Part shown: positions 31,272 to 39,201 of the stretch, piece after piece
How the letters are laid out: each line of letters starts with the position of its first letter
Numbering within the stretch: the first letter of the stretch is position 1
DNA from: Bradyrhizobium campsiandrae
GTDB lineage: Bacteria > Pseudomonadota > Alphaproteobacteria > Rhizobiales > Xanthobacteraceae
Assembly (NCBI RefSeq): GCF_014529705.1
Contig: NZ_JAANIH010000034.1
Location: 26,487 to 90,486 of the forward strand
Length of the DNA: 64,000 bases
Direction of reading: 5' to 3'
The notes under the pieces: generated by a model
Told to the model about the DNA's origin: nothing
Databases searched by the model: none
The model's input: only the letters and a program-made list of their open reading frames with translations
Translations under genes and position numbers: made by a program

Positions 31272-32420
31272 ATGACTGCACTCCCAGACATTCCCCTGCC
31301 CGCCGGCATCCGCTCGCGTTACGTCGACGGCATCAACGGCCTGCGTATGCACGTGCTCGAGGCCGGCTTCGAGACCGGTGGGCGTCCCTGCATCCTGCTG
31401 CTGCACGGCTTTCCCGAGCTCGCCTTCTCCTGGCGCAAGGTGATGCCGACGCTCGCGGCCGCCGGCTATCACGTCCTTGCACCCGACCTGCGTGGCTATG
31501 GACGCACTACGGGCTGGAGCGCTGATTACGACGGCGATCTTGCGCCGATCTCGCTCCTCAATCTGGTGCGCGACGCACTCGCGCTGGTGTCGGCGTTCGG
31601 CTACCGGCAGGTCGATCTCGCCGGGCATGATTTCGGCAGCCCGGTTGCGGCCTGGTGCGCGCTGATCCGGCCGGACGTGTTTCGGTCGGTGACGTTGATG
31701 AGCGCGCCATTCGGCGGAGCGCCGCCACTGCCGTTTGGCACCGTCGATGCCCCGGCAAAGCCAGCGGACGAAGACCCCGTGCATCGCGAACTCGCCGCGC
31801 TGCCGCGCCCACGCATTCACTATCAATGGTATTATTCGACACGCCCGGCCAATGCCGACATGCTGCACGCGCCGCAAGGCCTGCACGATTTCCTGCGCGC
31901 CTATTATCATCACAAGAGCGCGGACTGGACCGACAACAAGCCCTATCCGCTCAAGTCGTGGTCGGCGGGCGAGCTTGCAAAGCTGCCGACCTATTACGTG
32001 ATGGACCTCGGCGAGACCATGCCCGAGACAGTCGCCAAGGAGATGCCCTCGCCCGCCGCGGTGGCCGCCAATCAATGGCTGCCGGATAGCGATCTCGCTT
32101 TTTACAGCGCCGAATATGCCCGCACCGGATTCCAGGGCGGCCTGCAATGGTATCGCTACGTCACGACGGGCATGCTCAACCGCGAGATGCAGCTTTTCTC
32201 GGGCCGCAGCATCGATGTGCCCTCGTGCTTCATCTCGGGCGGGCAGGATTGGGGCACCCATCAGCGCCCCGGCGTATTCGAGGCGATGCAGGGGCGCGGC
32301 TGCACCAACATGCTCGGCTGTCATCTCGTCGACGGCGCCGGCCATTGGGTGCAGCAGGAGCAGCCCGCCGAGGTCAGCCGGCTGCTCCTGAGCTTCCTGC
32401 ACGACGCCGCAGCGGACTGA
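31272..32420 (+). CDS. Alpha/beta hydrolase, epoxide hydrolase-like
   Basis: 382 residues from ATG 31272; upstream the frame lies in the repeat. The oxyanion motif LLLHGFPELAFSW (about 44-56), DLRGYGRT (about 75-82) and nucleophile elbow LAGHDFGSPVAAW (about 115-127, Asp in GHDFG) place it with epoxide hydrolases and dehalogenase-type esterases. The catalytic His is in VDGAGHWVQQEQPAEV (about 353-368). An extended cap (about 150-300) is larger than average. It would add water to an epoxide or ester in the cytoplasm. It ends the catabolic cluster that starts at 27644. Confidence 0.88.
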   Translation: MTALPDIPLPAGIRSRYVDGINGLRMHVLEAGFETGGRPCILLLHGFPELAFSWRKVMPTLAAAGYHVLAPDLRGYGRTTGWSADYDGDLAPISLLNLVRDALALVSAFGYRQVDLAGHDFGSPVAAWCALIRPDVFRSVTLMSAPFGGAPPLPFGTVDAPAKPADEDPVHRELAALPRPRIHYQWYYSTRPANADMLHAPQGLHDFLRAYYHHKSADWTDNKPYPLKSWSAGELAKLPTYYVMDLGETMPETVAKEMPSPAAVAANQWLPDSDLAFYSAEYARTGFQGGLQWYRYVTTGMLNREMQLFSGRSIDVPSCFISGGQDWGTHQRPGVFEAMQGRGCTNMLGCHLVDGAGHWVQQEQPAEVSRLLLSFLHDAAAD

Positions 32421-32518
32421 CGCGGCGCCACCGCCGCGTCACATGGCATTAATCCCCGGTTCAGGGAACATTCGGCAATGTCTGACGTTGCGGGATACCG
32501 GATCTGCGTCCGGCGACC

Positions 32519-32899
32519 ATGGAGATGAAAATGGACAAGAAGATCGCCGGACTATTGGGCGCGGTGGCTGCGCTCGGGACGCTTGGCGCGGTTGAAGCCG
32601 CACCGGCACCGACAGACGTTCTGCAGGCGAATTCATATGCCGACCTGCTGGAGCCGATTGCGAACGCCAGCGCCCTGCTGCAAGCCATCGATGAAGCGCC
32701 ACCGGCAAAGACGAGCGAGAACGTCCAGGTCGCGCAATTCTACTATCATCACCACCACCATCATCACCATCACAGCTTTTATCGACGCTATCGCTATTAT
32801 GACGACGCGCCCGTCGTGGTGGTGCCGCGGTATCGGCGGTATTACCACCATCACCATCATCACCACCATCATCACAGCTTCTATCGCCGCGATTATTGA
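32519..32899 (+). CDS. Secreted polyhistidine protein
   Basis: 126 residues from ATG 32519 (further in-frame ATGs at 32525 and 32531). A signal peptide is evident: KKIAGLLGAVAALGTLGAVEA, with cleavage likely near APA. The mature part is short and ends in two near-identical modules, YYHHHHHHHHHSFYRRY (9 His) and YYHHHHHHHHHHSFYRRD (10 His), separated by DDAPVVVVPRYRR. CAT and CAC codons alternate irregularly, so this is selected protein sequence rather than simple DNA slippage. Periplasmic zinc, nickel or copper binding is the obvious guess. A strong terminator follows 26 bases after the stop. Confidence 0.75.
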   Translation: MEMKMDKKIAGLLGAVAALGTLGAVEAAPAPTDVLQANSYADLLEPIANASALLQAIDEAPPAKTSENVQVAQFYYHHHHHHHHHSFYRRYRYYDDAPVVVVPRYRRYYHHHHHHHHHHSFYRRDY

Positions 32900-32924
32900 T
32901 GTCGGTGGCAGCGTGAATGAGATG

Positions 32925-32952
32925 AACAGGACCTTCGGGTCCTGTTTGCTTT
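32925..32952 (+). terminator. Rho-independent terminator of the polyhistidine gene
   Basis: AACAGGACC, loop TTCG, GGTCCTGTT, then TGCTTTTG. The nine-base stem with a UUCG tetraloop is perfect. Confidence 0.85.
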
Positions 32953-33042
32953 TGCCGATGTCATCGTCGGGAAGAATAGGCAGAAGCACCGACCGCTAGC
33001 ACGGCGCGCCGGACCCGGTGCGCCCGACAGCGGTCGCCTGTC

Positions 33043-33765
33043 CTATTCGTTGCGGGCCTTCTCCTTGGCCGCGCGATGCAGATGCCGGTAAGTGCCGTCG
33101 AACACCGTATCGGATGACGACGTCCATTCGGTGCCGGCGGCGAGTGTGGGACGGCTGTTGTAGATTCGGCGAGCCTGGAGCTCGCGCTCCGCCGCTTCCT
33201 CCTCTTCCATGGGCTCAAGCTCGAAGTTCGCTTCCTCGGGAATGACGATGATCTGAGCAAATGGCTCGTTGGGCCGGAAGATGTGGGTACGCCCCTCAGC
33301 CGGCGCCTTGAAGACGCAAAAGAACATCATCGGCCACCAGTTGCGGATCAACGCAGGGACCGCAATCGGCACGGTGTCGGTCTGATCGGCATAGAAGCGC
33401 GGATGCGGCTCGGTGCGGACAGCCATGCCTTTCTCGACCTTGAGATCGAGCAGGATCTGATAGGTGTAAAATGCGTCGCCAAACCTGCGAAACGGTGGCC
33501 ATTCCGCGCCACCTTCCGGCGGCGCGCCCCAATCGGCCTCGAGGACCAAGCGGCCCTCTCTGGTCGTGACACGAAGCTCGAAGTCATAGGGATAGAACAG
33601 CTCGATGCCGTACTGCGCGCCCTCGGAAAAGGGCACGCAATGCCAGACCTGCTCACGCGAACCATTCGCACGAGGCTCGCGCTTGCCGGCCCATCCGGGG
33701 ATTTCCAGCTTGGTGCGGCGGGGCGCCAGACGCGGATCGTTCAGACGAAATTTGACCTTGGCCAT
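33043..33765 (-). CDS. Conserved hypothetical protein
   Basis: 240 residues from ATG 33765 (MAKVKFRLNDPRLAPRRTK). No signal peptide or membrane segment. The middle has beta-rich segments (YGIELFYPYDFELRVTTREG, RLVLEADWGAPPE) and NWWPMMFFCVFKAPAEGRTHIFRPNEPFAQIIVIPEE, followed by a Glu/Arg-rich helical tail (EPMEEEEAAERELQARR). The pattern resembles the DUF6065-like group of uncharacterised proteins, but I am not sure of this. It stands alone between the polyhistidine gene and the mbfA operon, transcribed divergently from mbfA. Confidence 0.7.
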   Translation of the reverse strand: MAKVKFRLNDPRLAPRRTKLEIPGWAGKREPRANGSREQVWHCVPFSEGAQYGIELFYPYDFELRVTTREGRLVLEADWGAPPEGGAEWPPFRRFGDAFYTYQILLDLKVEKGMAVRTEPHPRFYADQTDTVPIAVPALIRNWWPMMFFCVFKAPAEGRTHIFRPNEPFAQIIVIPEEANFELEPMEEEEAAERELQARRIYNSRPTLAAGTEWTSSSDTVFDGTYRHLHRAAKEKARNE

Positions 33766-33910
33766 TATTCACCCGTCCATTCACACTGTAGAATTCGAGC
33801 CTGTACATCGGGGCAGGCTTGCGTTGCTCTCAGGCACCATCATGGCGGCGCATGGATTGCTAGGGTTCGCGTAGCGCGCGTGAATTGACCCTGAACGAAT
33901 TGAAGCCTAT

Positions 33911-33937
33911 ATCACTTTAGAACCATTCTAAAGTGAT
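33911..33937. promoter_or_regulatory. Iron control element (Irr-type operator) of mbfA
   Basis: ATCACTTTAGAA-CCA-TTCTAAAGTGAT is a perfect inverted repeat with 12-base arms, ending 13 bases before the mbfA start. It contains the TTTAGAAnnnTTCTAAA core of the iron control elements bound by Irr in Bradyrhizobium, where Irr represses mbfA when iron is low. Confidence 0.88.
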
Positions 33938-33950
33938 AGCAGGATCACAC

Positions 33951-34922
33951 GTGAAGAACTTTGCCGATCTGACCGAGCGCGAAGTGCTCGCAGTCGCGAT
34001 CTCCTCCGAGGAGGAGGACAGCCGTATCTACATGACTTTCGCCGAGGATCTGAAGGAGCGCTATCCGGACTCGGCCAAGCTGTTCGAACAGATGGCCGAG
34101 GAGGAGCGCGGCCATCGTCACATGCTGCTGGAACTCTACGAGCAGCGCTTCGGCCAGCATCTGCCGCCGATCCGGCGCGAGGACGTCAAAGGATTCCTGA
34201 AGCGCCGCCCAATCTGGCTCACCAAGAACCTGCCGCTCGACACCATCCGGAGGGAAGTCGAGACCATGGAACTCGAGGCCGAGCGCTTCTATGCGAAGGC
34301 CGCCGAGCAGGCCGAGGACGTCAATGTCCGCAGGCTGCTGGGCGACCTCGCCGAAGCGGAAAAGAGCCACGAGAACACCGCAGCCAGGCTGACCGACGAG
34401 ATTCTCAAGCCCGACGTGCGCGCCGAAGAGGACCGCACGCGCAGGCGGATGTTCGTGCTGCAATATGTGCAGCCGGGCCTCGCCGGCCTGATGGACGGCT
34501 CGGTCTCGACGCTGGCGCCGCTGTTCGCGGCCGCCTTCGCCACGCATCATAACTGGCAGACCTTTCTGGTCGGCCTCGCGGCCTCGATCGGCGCCGGCAT
34601 CAGCATGGGATTTGCGGAAGCGCTGTCCGACGACGGGTCGTTGACCGGACGCGGCTCGCCCTGGCTGCGCGGCGTCACCTGCGGCGCGATGACGACCGTC
34701 GGCGGGCTCGGCCATACCGCGCCCTATCTCGTGCCCGACAGCTGGTCCAACGCATTTTGGATCGCGACCGCGATTGCCTGCGTCGTCGTGTTCTTCGAGC
34801 TCTGGGCGATTGCCTATATCCGGGCCCGATACATGGACACGCCGTTCCTCCAGGCCGTGTTCCAGATCGTGCTCGGCGGCGCGATCGTGCTGGCGGTAGG
34901 CATCCTGATCGGGGCGGCATAG
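33951..34922 (+). CDS. mbfA: MbfA, membrane-bound ferritin-like iron exporter
   Basis: 323 residues from GTG 33951, with AGGA ten bases upstream; the earlier ATG 33933 overlaps the operator. The N-terminal ferritin-like domain (about 1-150) has the diiron Glu/His sets SSEEEDSRIY, EEERGHRHML, METLELEAERFY-like VETMELEAERFY and AEAEKSHENTA. The C-terminal VIT1-type domain (about 165-323) has GLMDGSVSTLAPLFAAAFA and four to five membrane helices. In Bradyrhizobium MbfA exports iron and protects against iron and peroxide stress. The operator and the ferritin-VIT1 fusion make the call strong. It is followed nine bases later by an outer-membrane protein gene. Confidence 0.93.
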   Translation: MKNFADLTEREVLAVAISSEEEDSRIYMTFAEDLKERYPDSAKLFEQMAEEERGHRHMLLELYEQRFGQHLPPIRREDVKGFLKRRPIWLTKNLPLDTIRREVETMELEAERFYAKAAEQAEDVNVRRLLGDLAEAEKSHENTAARLTDEILKPDVRAEEDRTRRRMFVLQYVQPGLAGLMDGSVSTLAPLFAAAFATHHNWQTFLVGLAASIGAGISMGFAEALSDDGSLTGRGSPWLRGVTCGAMTTVGGLGHTAPYLVPDSWSNAFWIATAIACVVVFFELWAIAYIRARYMDTPFLQAVFQIVLGGAIVLAVGILIGAA

Positions 34923-34931
34923 GCGACGACG

Positions 34932-35792
34932 ATGAAGCAGCGTCTTTCATTCACCGTCGCAGCCCTTGCGGCCGCATTGATCCTCCCGGCCCTGGCCGGG
35001 ACCGCCTACGCGACGGACGAGATTCAAGTCTACAATGCCGGGATCGCCGAAGTGGGCCAGTTCACGATCCAGCAGCATCTGAACTACGTCGCCCTCGGCC
35101 AGAAGACTCCGCCCTTTCCCGGCGGGCTCGTCTCAAATCACAGCCTCAACGGCACGCCGGAATTCGCCTACGGCGTGACCGATTGGTGGGAGGTCGGGCT
35201 CTATTTGCCGTTCTCGGTCCAGGACGAACGCTTCTATTCGGACGCCTTCAAGCTGCGAACGCTGTTCGTTTCGCCGCATGCCGAACAGCGCAATTTCTTC
35301 TACGGCGTGAACTTCGAATTCAGCAACGAGACACCGCCCTTCTCCCAATCCCGCTTCTCGATGGAAATTCGTCCCATCATCGGGGTGCGAAACAGCGACT
35401 ACGAGTTCATCGTCAATCCGATCGTCGACATCCATTTCGGCAAGTTCGCCGAGCAGCATTTCGCGCCGGCCGCGCGCCTCGCACGCAAGTTCGGGGACGA
35501 TCTGTTCGCAGGATTCGAATATTACAGCGACCTCGGCCAGATCGGGAGCTTCGACAAGCTGGCGGACCAGCAACATACGCTGTTTGCCGTCACCGATTTC
35601 AAGGCCGGCGTGTTCGACGTGAACTTCGGCATCGGCTACGGGTTGACGCCGGCATCTGACCGGCTCGTGGTCAAGACCATCATCGGCTATGCCTTTCCCG
35701 TGCCGGGTCAGAAACCGGACGGCAACACGCGGATGAGCAGCGGGCCCGTCAATCCGTTCCTCCACGCCGCAGCGCGCGGCTTTCAGCCCTGA
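34932..35792 (+). CDS. Putative outer-membrane beta-barrel protein, mbfA operon
   Basis: 286 residues from ATG 34932. The signal peptide is MKQRLSFTVAALAAALILPA with a cleavage site near AYA/TDE. The mature protein is rich in alternating aromatic strands (EFAYGVTDWWEVGLYLPFSV, FFYGVNFEFSN, FAGFEYYSDLGQIG, NFGIGYGLTPASDRLVVKT), as expected of a barrel. It starts nine bases after mbfA, so it should be iron-regulated with it. It could be the outer-membrane counterpart for iron export, which would be a new partnership; this is inference from position only. Confidence 0.72.
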   Translation: MKQRLSFTVAALAAALILPALAGTAYATDEIQVYNAGIAEVGQFTIQQHLNYVALGQKTPPFPGGLVSNHSLNGTPEFAYGVTDWWEVGLYLPFSVQDERFYSDAFKLRTLFVSPHAEQRNFFYGVNFEFSNETPPFSQSRFSMEIRPIIGVRNSDYEFIVNPIVDIHFGKFAEQHFAPAARLARKFGDDLFAGFEYYSDLGQIGSFDKLADQQHTLFAVTDFKAGVFDVNFGIGYGLTPASDRLVVKTIIGYAFPVPGQKPDGNTRMSSGPVNPFLHAAARGFQP

Positions 35793-35824
35793 TCGCGTCA
35801 CTTGGATTCAACGCTGGGATTGCC

Positions 35825-36355
35825 ATGACCACCCGCCTTCAATACGGCACGCCTGCCAAGATCTTTCACTGGCTCATCGTCGTACTGCTCGCCGTGCAAT
35901 ACCCGATCGGCTGGTTGATGCCGGATCTCCACCCGGGCACGAGCCCCGGCGCCAGCATGACCTTTCACGTCTCGATCGGAATTGCGATCCTGGTGCTGAC
36001 GGCTCTGCGCCTTGCCTGGCGTGTCACACATCCGGTCGCACCCGAGAGCTCTCTGCCTGCCTGGCAGCGCCTGTCATCGGAAGCCGTCCACTGGCTGCTG
36101 TATGCGCTGGTGCTGGCGACCACGATCTCGGGGTGGTTGTTTGCCTCCTTCCGTGGATGGTCCATTTCGTTCTTCTATCTCGTGCCGCTGCCGATGCTCG
36201 CATCCGACAACGCGGCCGCCGGCCGGACCATCGACGGTCTCCACCAGGCGATGGAATTGGCGCTGCTGGTCACGATCGGCCTCCACGTCGGCGCCGCACT
36301 CGTGCACATCTTCGTCCATCGCGACCGCGTGATGCAGCGCATGCTGCCGGGGTAG
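35825..36355 (+). CDS. Cytochrome b561-family protein
   Basis: 176 residues from ATG 35825. Four membrane helices with paired heme-ligand histidines: IFHWLIVVLLAVQYPIGW, MTFHVSIGIAILVLTALRL, VHWLLYALVLATTISGWLF and HQAMELALLVTIGLHVGAALVHIFVHR. This is the prokaryotic cytochrome b561 type, which moves electrons between membrane quinol and a periplasmic acceptor. It follows the mbfA-linked barrel gene by 32 bases and may belong to the same transcript, where it could help change the redox state of iron. That link is inferred. Confidence 0.88.
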   Translation: MTTRLQYGTPAKIFHWLIVVLLAVQYPIGWLMPDLHPGTSPGASMTFHVSIGIAILVLTALRLAWRVTHPVAPESSLPAWQRLSSEAVHWLLYALVLATTISGWLFASFRGWSISFFYLVPLPMLASDNAAAGRTIDGLHQAMELALLVTIGLHVGAALVHIFVHRDRVMQRMLPG

Positions 36356-36446
36356 CGTCCTGGACAGATCAACCGCGATCAAACGGCGGTTGCGGCATCG
36401 GCTAAAACTGCGCATCATCGCGACCAGAGAAGCGCAGGAGCATGAC

Positions 36447-37919
36447 GTGGCCAAATCGGAATGGAGTTTCAGAAGCGCGGTCGAGCTGTCGGCCGCCTTG
36501 GCGGCGAAGAAGGTTTCCGCTGTCGAGCTGACGCAGGATGCGATCGACCGCATCGAGCGCCACGACGGCAGGATCAACGCGATCTGCGTCCGGGATTTCG
36601 ATCGGGCCTTGAGCGCCGCGCGCGAGGCAGATGCCGCTCTGGCCCGCGGCGAAGGCAAGCCGCTGCTCGGCCTGCCCATGACGGTGAAGGAATCCTACAA
36701 CATCGCCGGCCTGCCGACGACCTGGGGTATTCCCGCGCAGAAGGATTTCATCGCCAAGGAAGATGCGCTGCCGGTCACGCGGGTGAGGGACGCCGGCACC
36801 ATCGTGCTCGGCAAGACCAACGTGCCGCTCGCGCTCGCGGACTGGCAGAGCTACAACGACATCTACGGCACCACCAACAACCCCTACGATCTCGGCCGCA
36901 CGCCGGGCGGCTCCTCCGGCGGGTCGGCGGCGGCACTTGCCGCGGGCTATGGCCCGCTGTCGATCGGCTCCGATATCGGCGGCTCGCTGCGTGTGCCGGC
37001 CTTCCATTGCGGCGTTTACGCACACAAGCCGACCTTCAACCTCCTCGCCATGCGCGGGCACGTCGCCCCGCCGGCGCCGCCTCTGCCGTTCGAGCGTGAC
37101 CTCTCGGTGATCGGCCCGATGGCGCGGAGCGCGGCCGACCTTTCGCTGCTGCTCGACGTGATGGCAGGCCCCGATCCGATCGAGGCGGGCATCGCCTATA
37201 AGCTGGAGCTCCCCGCCGCGCGCCACGCCGCGTTCAAGGATTTCCGCGTGCTGGTGGTCGACACCGATCCGGTGCTGCCGACCGACACCGTCGTACGCGG
37301 GACCATCAACAGGCTCGCCGACAATCTCGCCAAATCAGGCGTCAAGATCGAGCGGAGCAGTCCGCTGCTGCCTGACTTCGCGGCCTCGTCGCGGCTCTAT
37401 ATGCGCATGCTGTTGTCGTTCCTGGCTGCGAGCTTTGCACCCGACGTCTATGCCGGCGCCAAGGCAGCCGCCGCGGCCCTGCCGGAAGGCGACAATAGTC
37501 TCGGCGCGGAAAGATTGCGCGGCATCGCGTTGAGCCACCGCGACTGGGTCGCGGCGAACGCCGGACGCACCCGGTTGCGGGCGCAATGGCGCGAGCTGTT
37601 CAAGACGTTCGACGCGGTGATCTGCCCGATCATGCCGACGCCGGCCTTCCCGCACGACCACTCCGAGGACCAGGAGCAGCGCCGCATCACAATCGACGGC
37701 AAGGCGCATGTCTATACCGACCAACTCGCCTGGCCCGGCATCGCCACGCTGCCCGGCCTGCCCTCGACCGCGATCCCGACCGGCTTTGCGCCGGATGGCC
37801 TGCCAGTCGGCGTGCAGATCGTCGGCCCGTGGCTGGAGGACCGCACGCCACTCAAGCTCGCCGAGCTGATCGAGCATGAGTTCGGAGGGTTCGTGCCGCC
37901 GAAGATGTTCGACGATTAG
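36447..37919 (+). CDS. Amidase signature enzyme
   Basis: 490 residues from GTG 36447, with AGGAG eight bases upstream; ATG 36390 upstream overlaps the gap after the cytochrome gene. The amidase core shows the catalytic Lys in GLPMTVKESYNIAG (about 73-86), the Gly/Ser motif GRTPGGSSGGSAAALAAG (about 150-167) and the nucleophile region IGSDIGGSLRVPAFHCGVYAHKPT (in two parts, about 172-195). The Ser-cisSer-Lys triad appears intact. It hydrolyses a carboxamide to acid and ammonia in the cytoplasm; the substrate is not evident. It is not linked to a GatB or GatC gene. Confidence 0.9.
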   Translation: MAKSEWSFRSAVELSAALAAKKVSAVELTQDAIDRIERHDGRINAICVRDFDRALSAAREADAALARGEGKPLLGLPMTVKESYNIAGLPTTWGIPAQKDFIAKEDALPVTRVRDAGTIVLGKTNVPLALADWQSYNDIYGTTNNPYDLGRTPGGSSGGSAAALAAGYGPLSIGSDIGGSLRVPAFHCGVYAHKPTFNLLAMRGHVAPPAPPLPFERDLSVIGPMARSAADLSLLLDVMAGPDPIEAGIAYKLELPAARHAAFKDFRVLVVDTDPVLPTDTVVRGTINRLADNLAKSGVKIERSSPLLPDFAASSRLYMRMLLSFLAASFAPDVYAGAKAAAAALPEGDNSLGAERLRGIALSHRDWVAANAGRTRLRAQWRELFKTFDAVICPIMPTPAFPHDHSEDQEQRRITIDGKAHVYTDQLAWPGIATLPGLPSTAIPTGFAPDGLPVGVQIVGPWLEDRTPLKLAELIEHEFGGFVPPKMFDD

Positions 37920-37927
37920 TCTCACCG

Positions 37928-38019
37928 CCCGTCATTGCGAGCGAAGCGAAGCAATCCCGGAATGTATCCGGAGAAACAGACTGGATTGCTTCGTCGCAAG
38001 AGCTCCTCGCAATGACGGG
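37928..38019. repeat. REP-like dispersed palindrome, second full copy
   Basis: CCCGTCATTGCGAG (37928-37941) pairs with CTCGCAATGACGGG (38006-38019), with GCGAAGCAATCC and GGATTGCTTCG inside. It lies between convergent genes and may end both transcripts. Confidence 0.78.
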
Positions 38020-38032
38020 TTGATAATTCGGC

Positions 38033-39121
38033 TCAGCTATCGAACACGATCACGCTGCGCAGCGTCTTGCCGGCCTTCATGTTGGCAAAGCCTTCGTTGA
38101 TCTCGCTCAGCTTCAGCTTGGCCGAGATCCAGTCTTCCAGATGCAGCCGGCCGCGCAGGTAGAAATCGACCAGGCGGGGCATGTCGACGCGGAAATGGTT
38201 CGAGCCCATCGAGGAGCCCTGGATCTTGCGTTCGCGCAGGAAATCGAATCCGTGCAGCTCGATCTTCTGGCCGAACGGGATCATGCCGACGATGGTGGCG
38301 GTGCCGCCGGAGGCCAGCATGCCGAACGCCTGCTCCGCGGTCTCCTTGCGGCCGAGCACCTCGAAGGAATGATGCACGCCGCCATTGGTGAGGTCGCGCA
38401 CCTGTTTCACGACGTCGCCATCGGCGGGATTGACGATGTCGGTCGCGCCGAGCTTGGTTGCAAGCTGAAGCTTGGCCGGATTGGTGTCAATGGCGATGAT
38501 GCGGCCGGCGCCGGCGATCTGCGCGCCGTTGATCGCGGCCATGCCGACGCCGCCGCAGCCGATCACCGCCACGGTCTCGCCCGCCGTCACTTTCGCGGTG
38601 TTCACGACCGCGCCATATCCGGTAATGACGCCGCAGCCGATCAGCGCGGCGAGATCGAGCGGCATCTCGTTGCGGATTTTGACGATGGCGTTCTCGTGCA
38701 CCAGCATCTGCTCGGCGAAGGACGAGAGATTGAGGAACTGATTCAGCTTCTCCGGCCTGTTCCACTGCATCCGGTTGGACGCTCCCGGCAGCATCTTCAC
38801 CGTGGTGTCGGTGCAGAGCACGGTGCGGCCGGTGGTGCAATTATCGCAGGTGCCGCAGAATACGGACAGGCAGGTCACGACGTGATCGCCCGGCTTCACA
38901 TAAGTCACGTCAGAACCGACCTGCTCGACGATGCCAGCGGATTCGTGTCCAAGCACCGCGGGCAGCGGATGCGGATAGAGCCCTTCCATGAAATGCAGGT
39001 CGGAGTGGCACAGGCCGGCAACGGCGGTGCGGATCAGCACCTCGCGCGGGCCCGGCTTGGGCAGGCTGACATCCTCGATGACCAGCGGCTTGTTGACTTC
39101 ATAGAGGACGGCGGCCTTCAT
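38033..39121 (-). CDS. Zinc-dependent alcohol dehydrogenase, class III-like
   Basis: 362 residues from ATG 39121 (MKAAVLYEVNKPLVIEDV). Catalytic zinc ligands are Cys in AGLCHSDLHF (about 37) and GHESAG (about 58-63); structural zinc cysteines are in FCGTCDNCTTGRTVLC (about 87-102). The NAD-binding site is VIGCGGVGMAAINGA (about 178-192). It is typical of NAD-linked MDR alcohol or formaldehyde dehydrogenases. It follows the acyl-CoA dehydrogenase gene on the same strand, 81 bases away. The substrate is probably an aliphatic or aromatic alcohol, which cannot be fixed from sequence. Confidence 0.9.
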   Translation of the reverse strand: MKAAVLYEVNKPLVIEDVSLPKPGPREVLIRTAVAGLCHSDLHFMEGLYPHPLPAVLGHESAGIVEQVGSDVTYVKPGDHVVTCLSVFCGTCDNCTTGRTVLCTDTTVKMLPGASNRMQWNRPEKLNQFLNLSSFAEQMLVHENAIVKIRNEMPLDLAALIGCGVITGYGAVVNTAKVTAGETVAVIGCGGVGMAAINGAQIAGAGRIIAIDTNPAKLQLATKLGATDIVNPADGDVVKQVRDLTNGGVHHSFEVLGRKETAEQAFGMLASGGTATIVGMIPFGQKIELHGFDFLRERKIQGSSMGSNHFRVDMPRLVDFYLRGRLHLEDWISAKLKLSEINEGFANMKAGKTLRSVIVFDS

Positions 39122-39161
39122 CGGTTGTTTCCTCGTTTGTTGTTTGTTTGGTGGGCGCGGG

Positions 39162-39194
39162 TTCTTCACCTCTCGCGAAGGGCGAGGTGAAGAA
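39162..39194. repeat. Hairpin between acyl-CoA and alcohol dehydrogenase genes
   Basis: TTCTTCACCTC and GAGGTGAAGAA form a perfect 11-base stem with an inner GCG/CGC. No T-run follows in the direction of the genes, so attenuation or a repeat is as likely as termination. Confidence 0.5.
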
Positions 39195-39201
39195 AAAGAG
39201 C

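Noticed and set aside
32740..32880. Microsatellite-like CAT/CAC repeat as non-coding slippage DNA
   Set aside because: The codons alternate irregularly, the frame has a signal peptide and the tract ends with a shared SFYRR motif, so it is treated as protein sequence.
33933..33950. ATG 33933 as mbfA start
   Set aside because: It lies inside the last bases of the iron control element; GTG 33951 has AGGA upstream and starts the conserved KNFADLTE segment.
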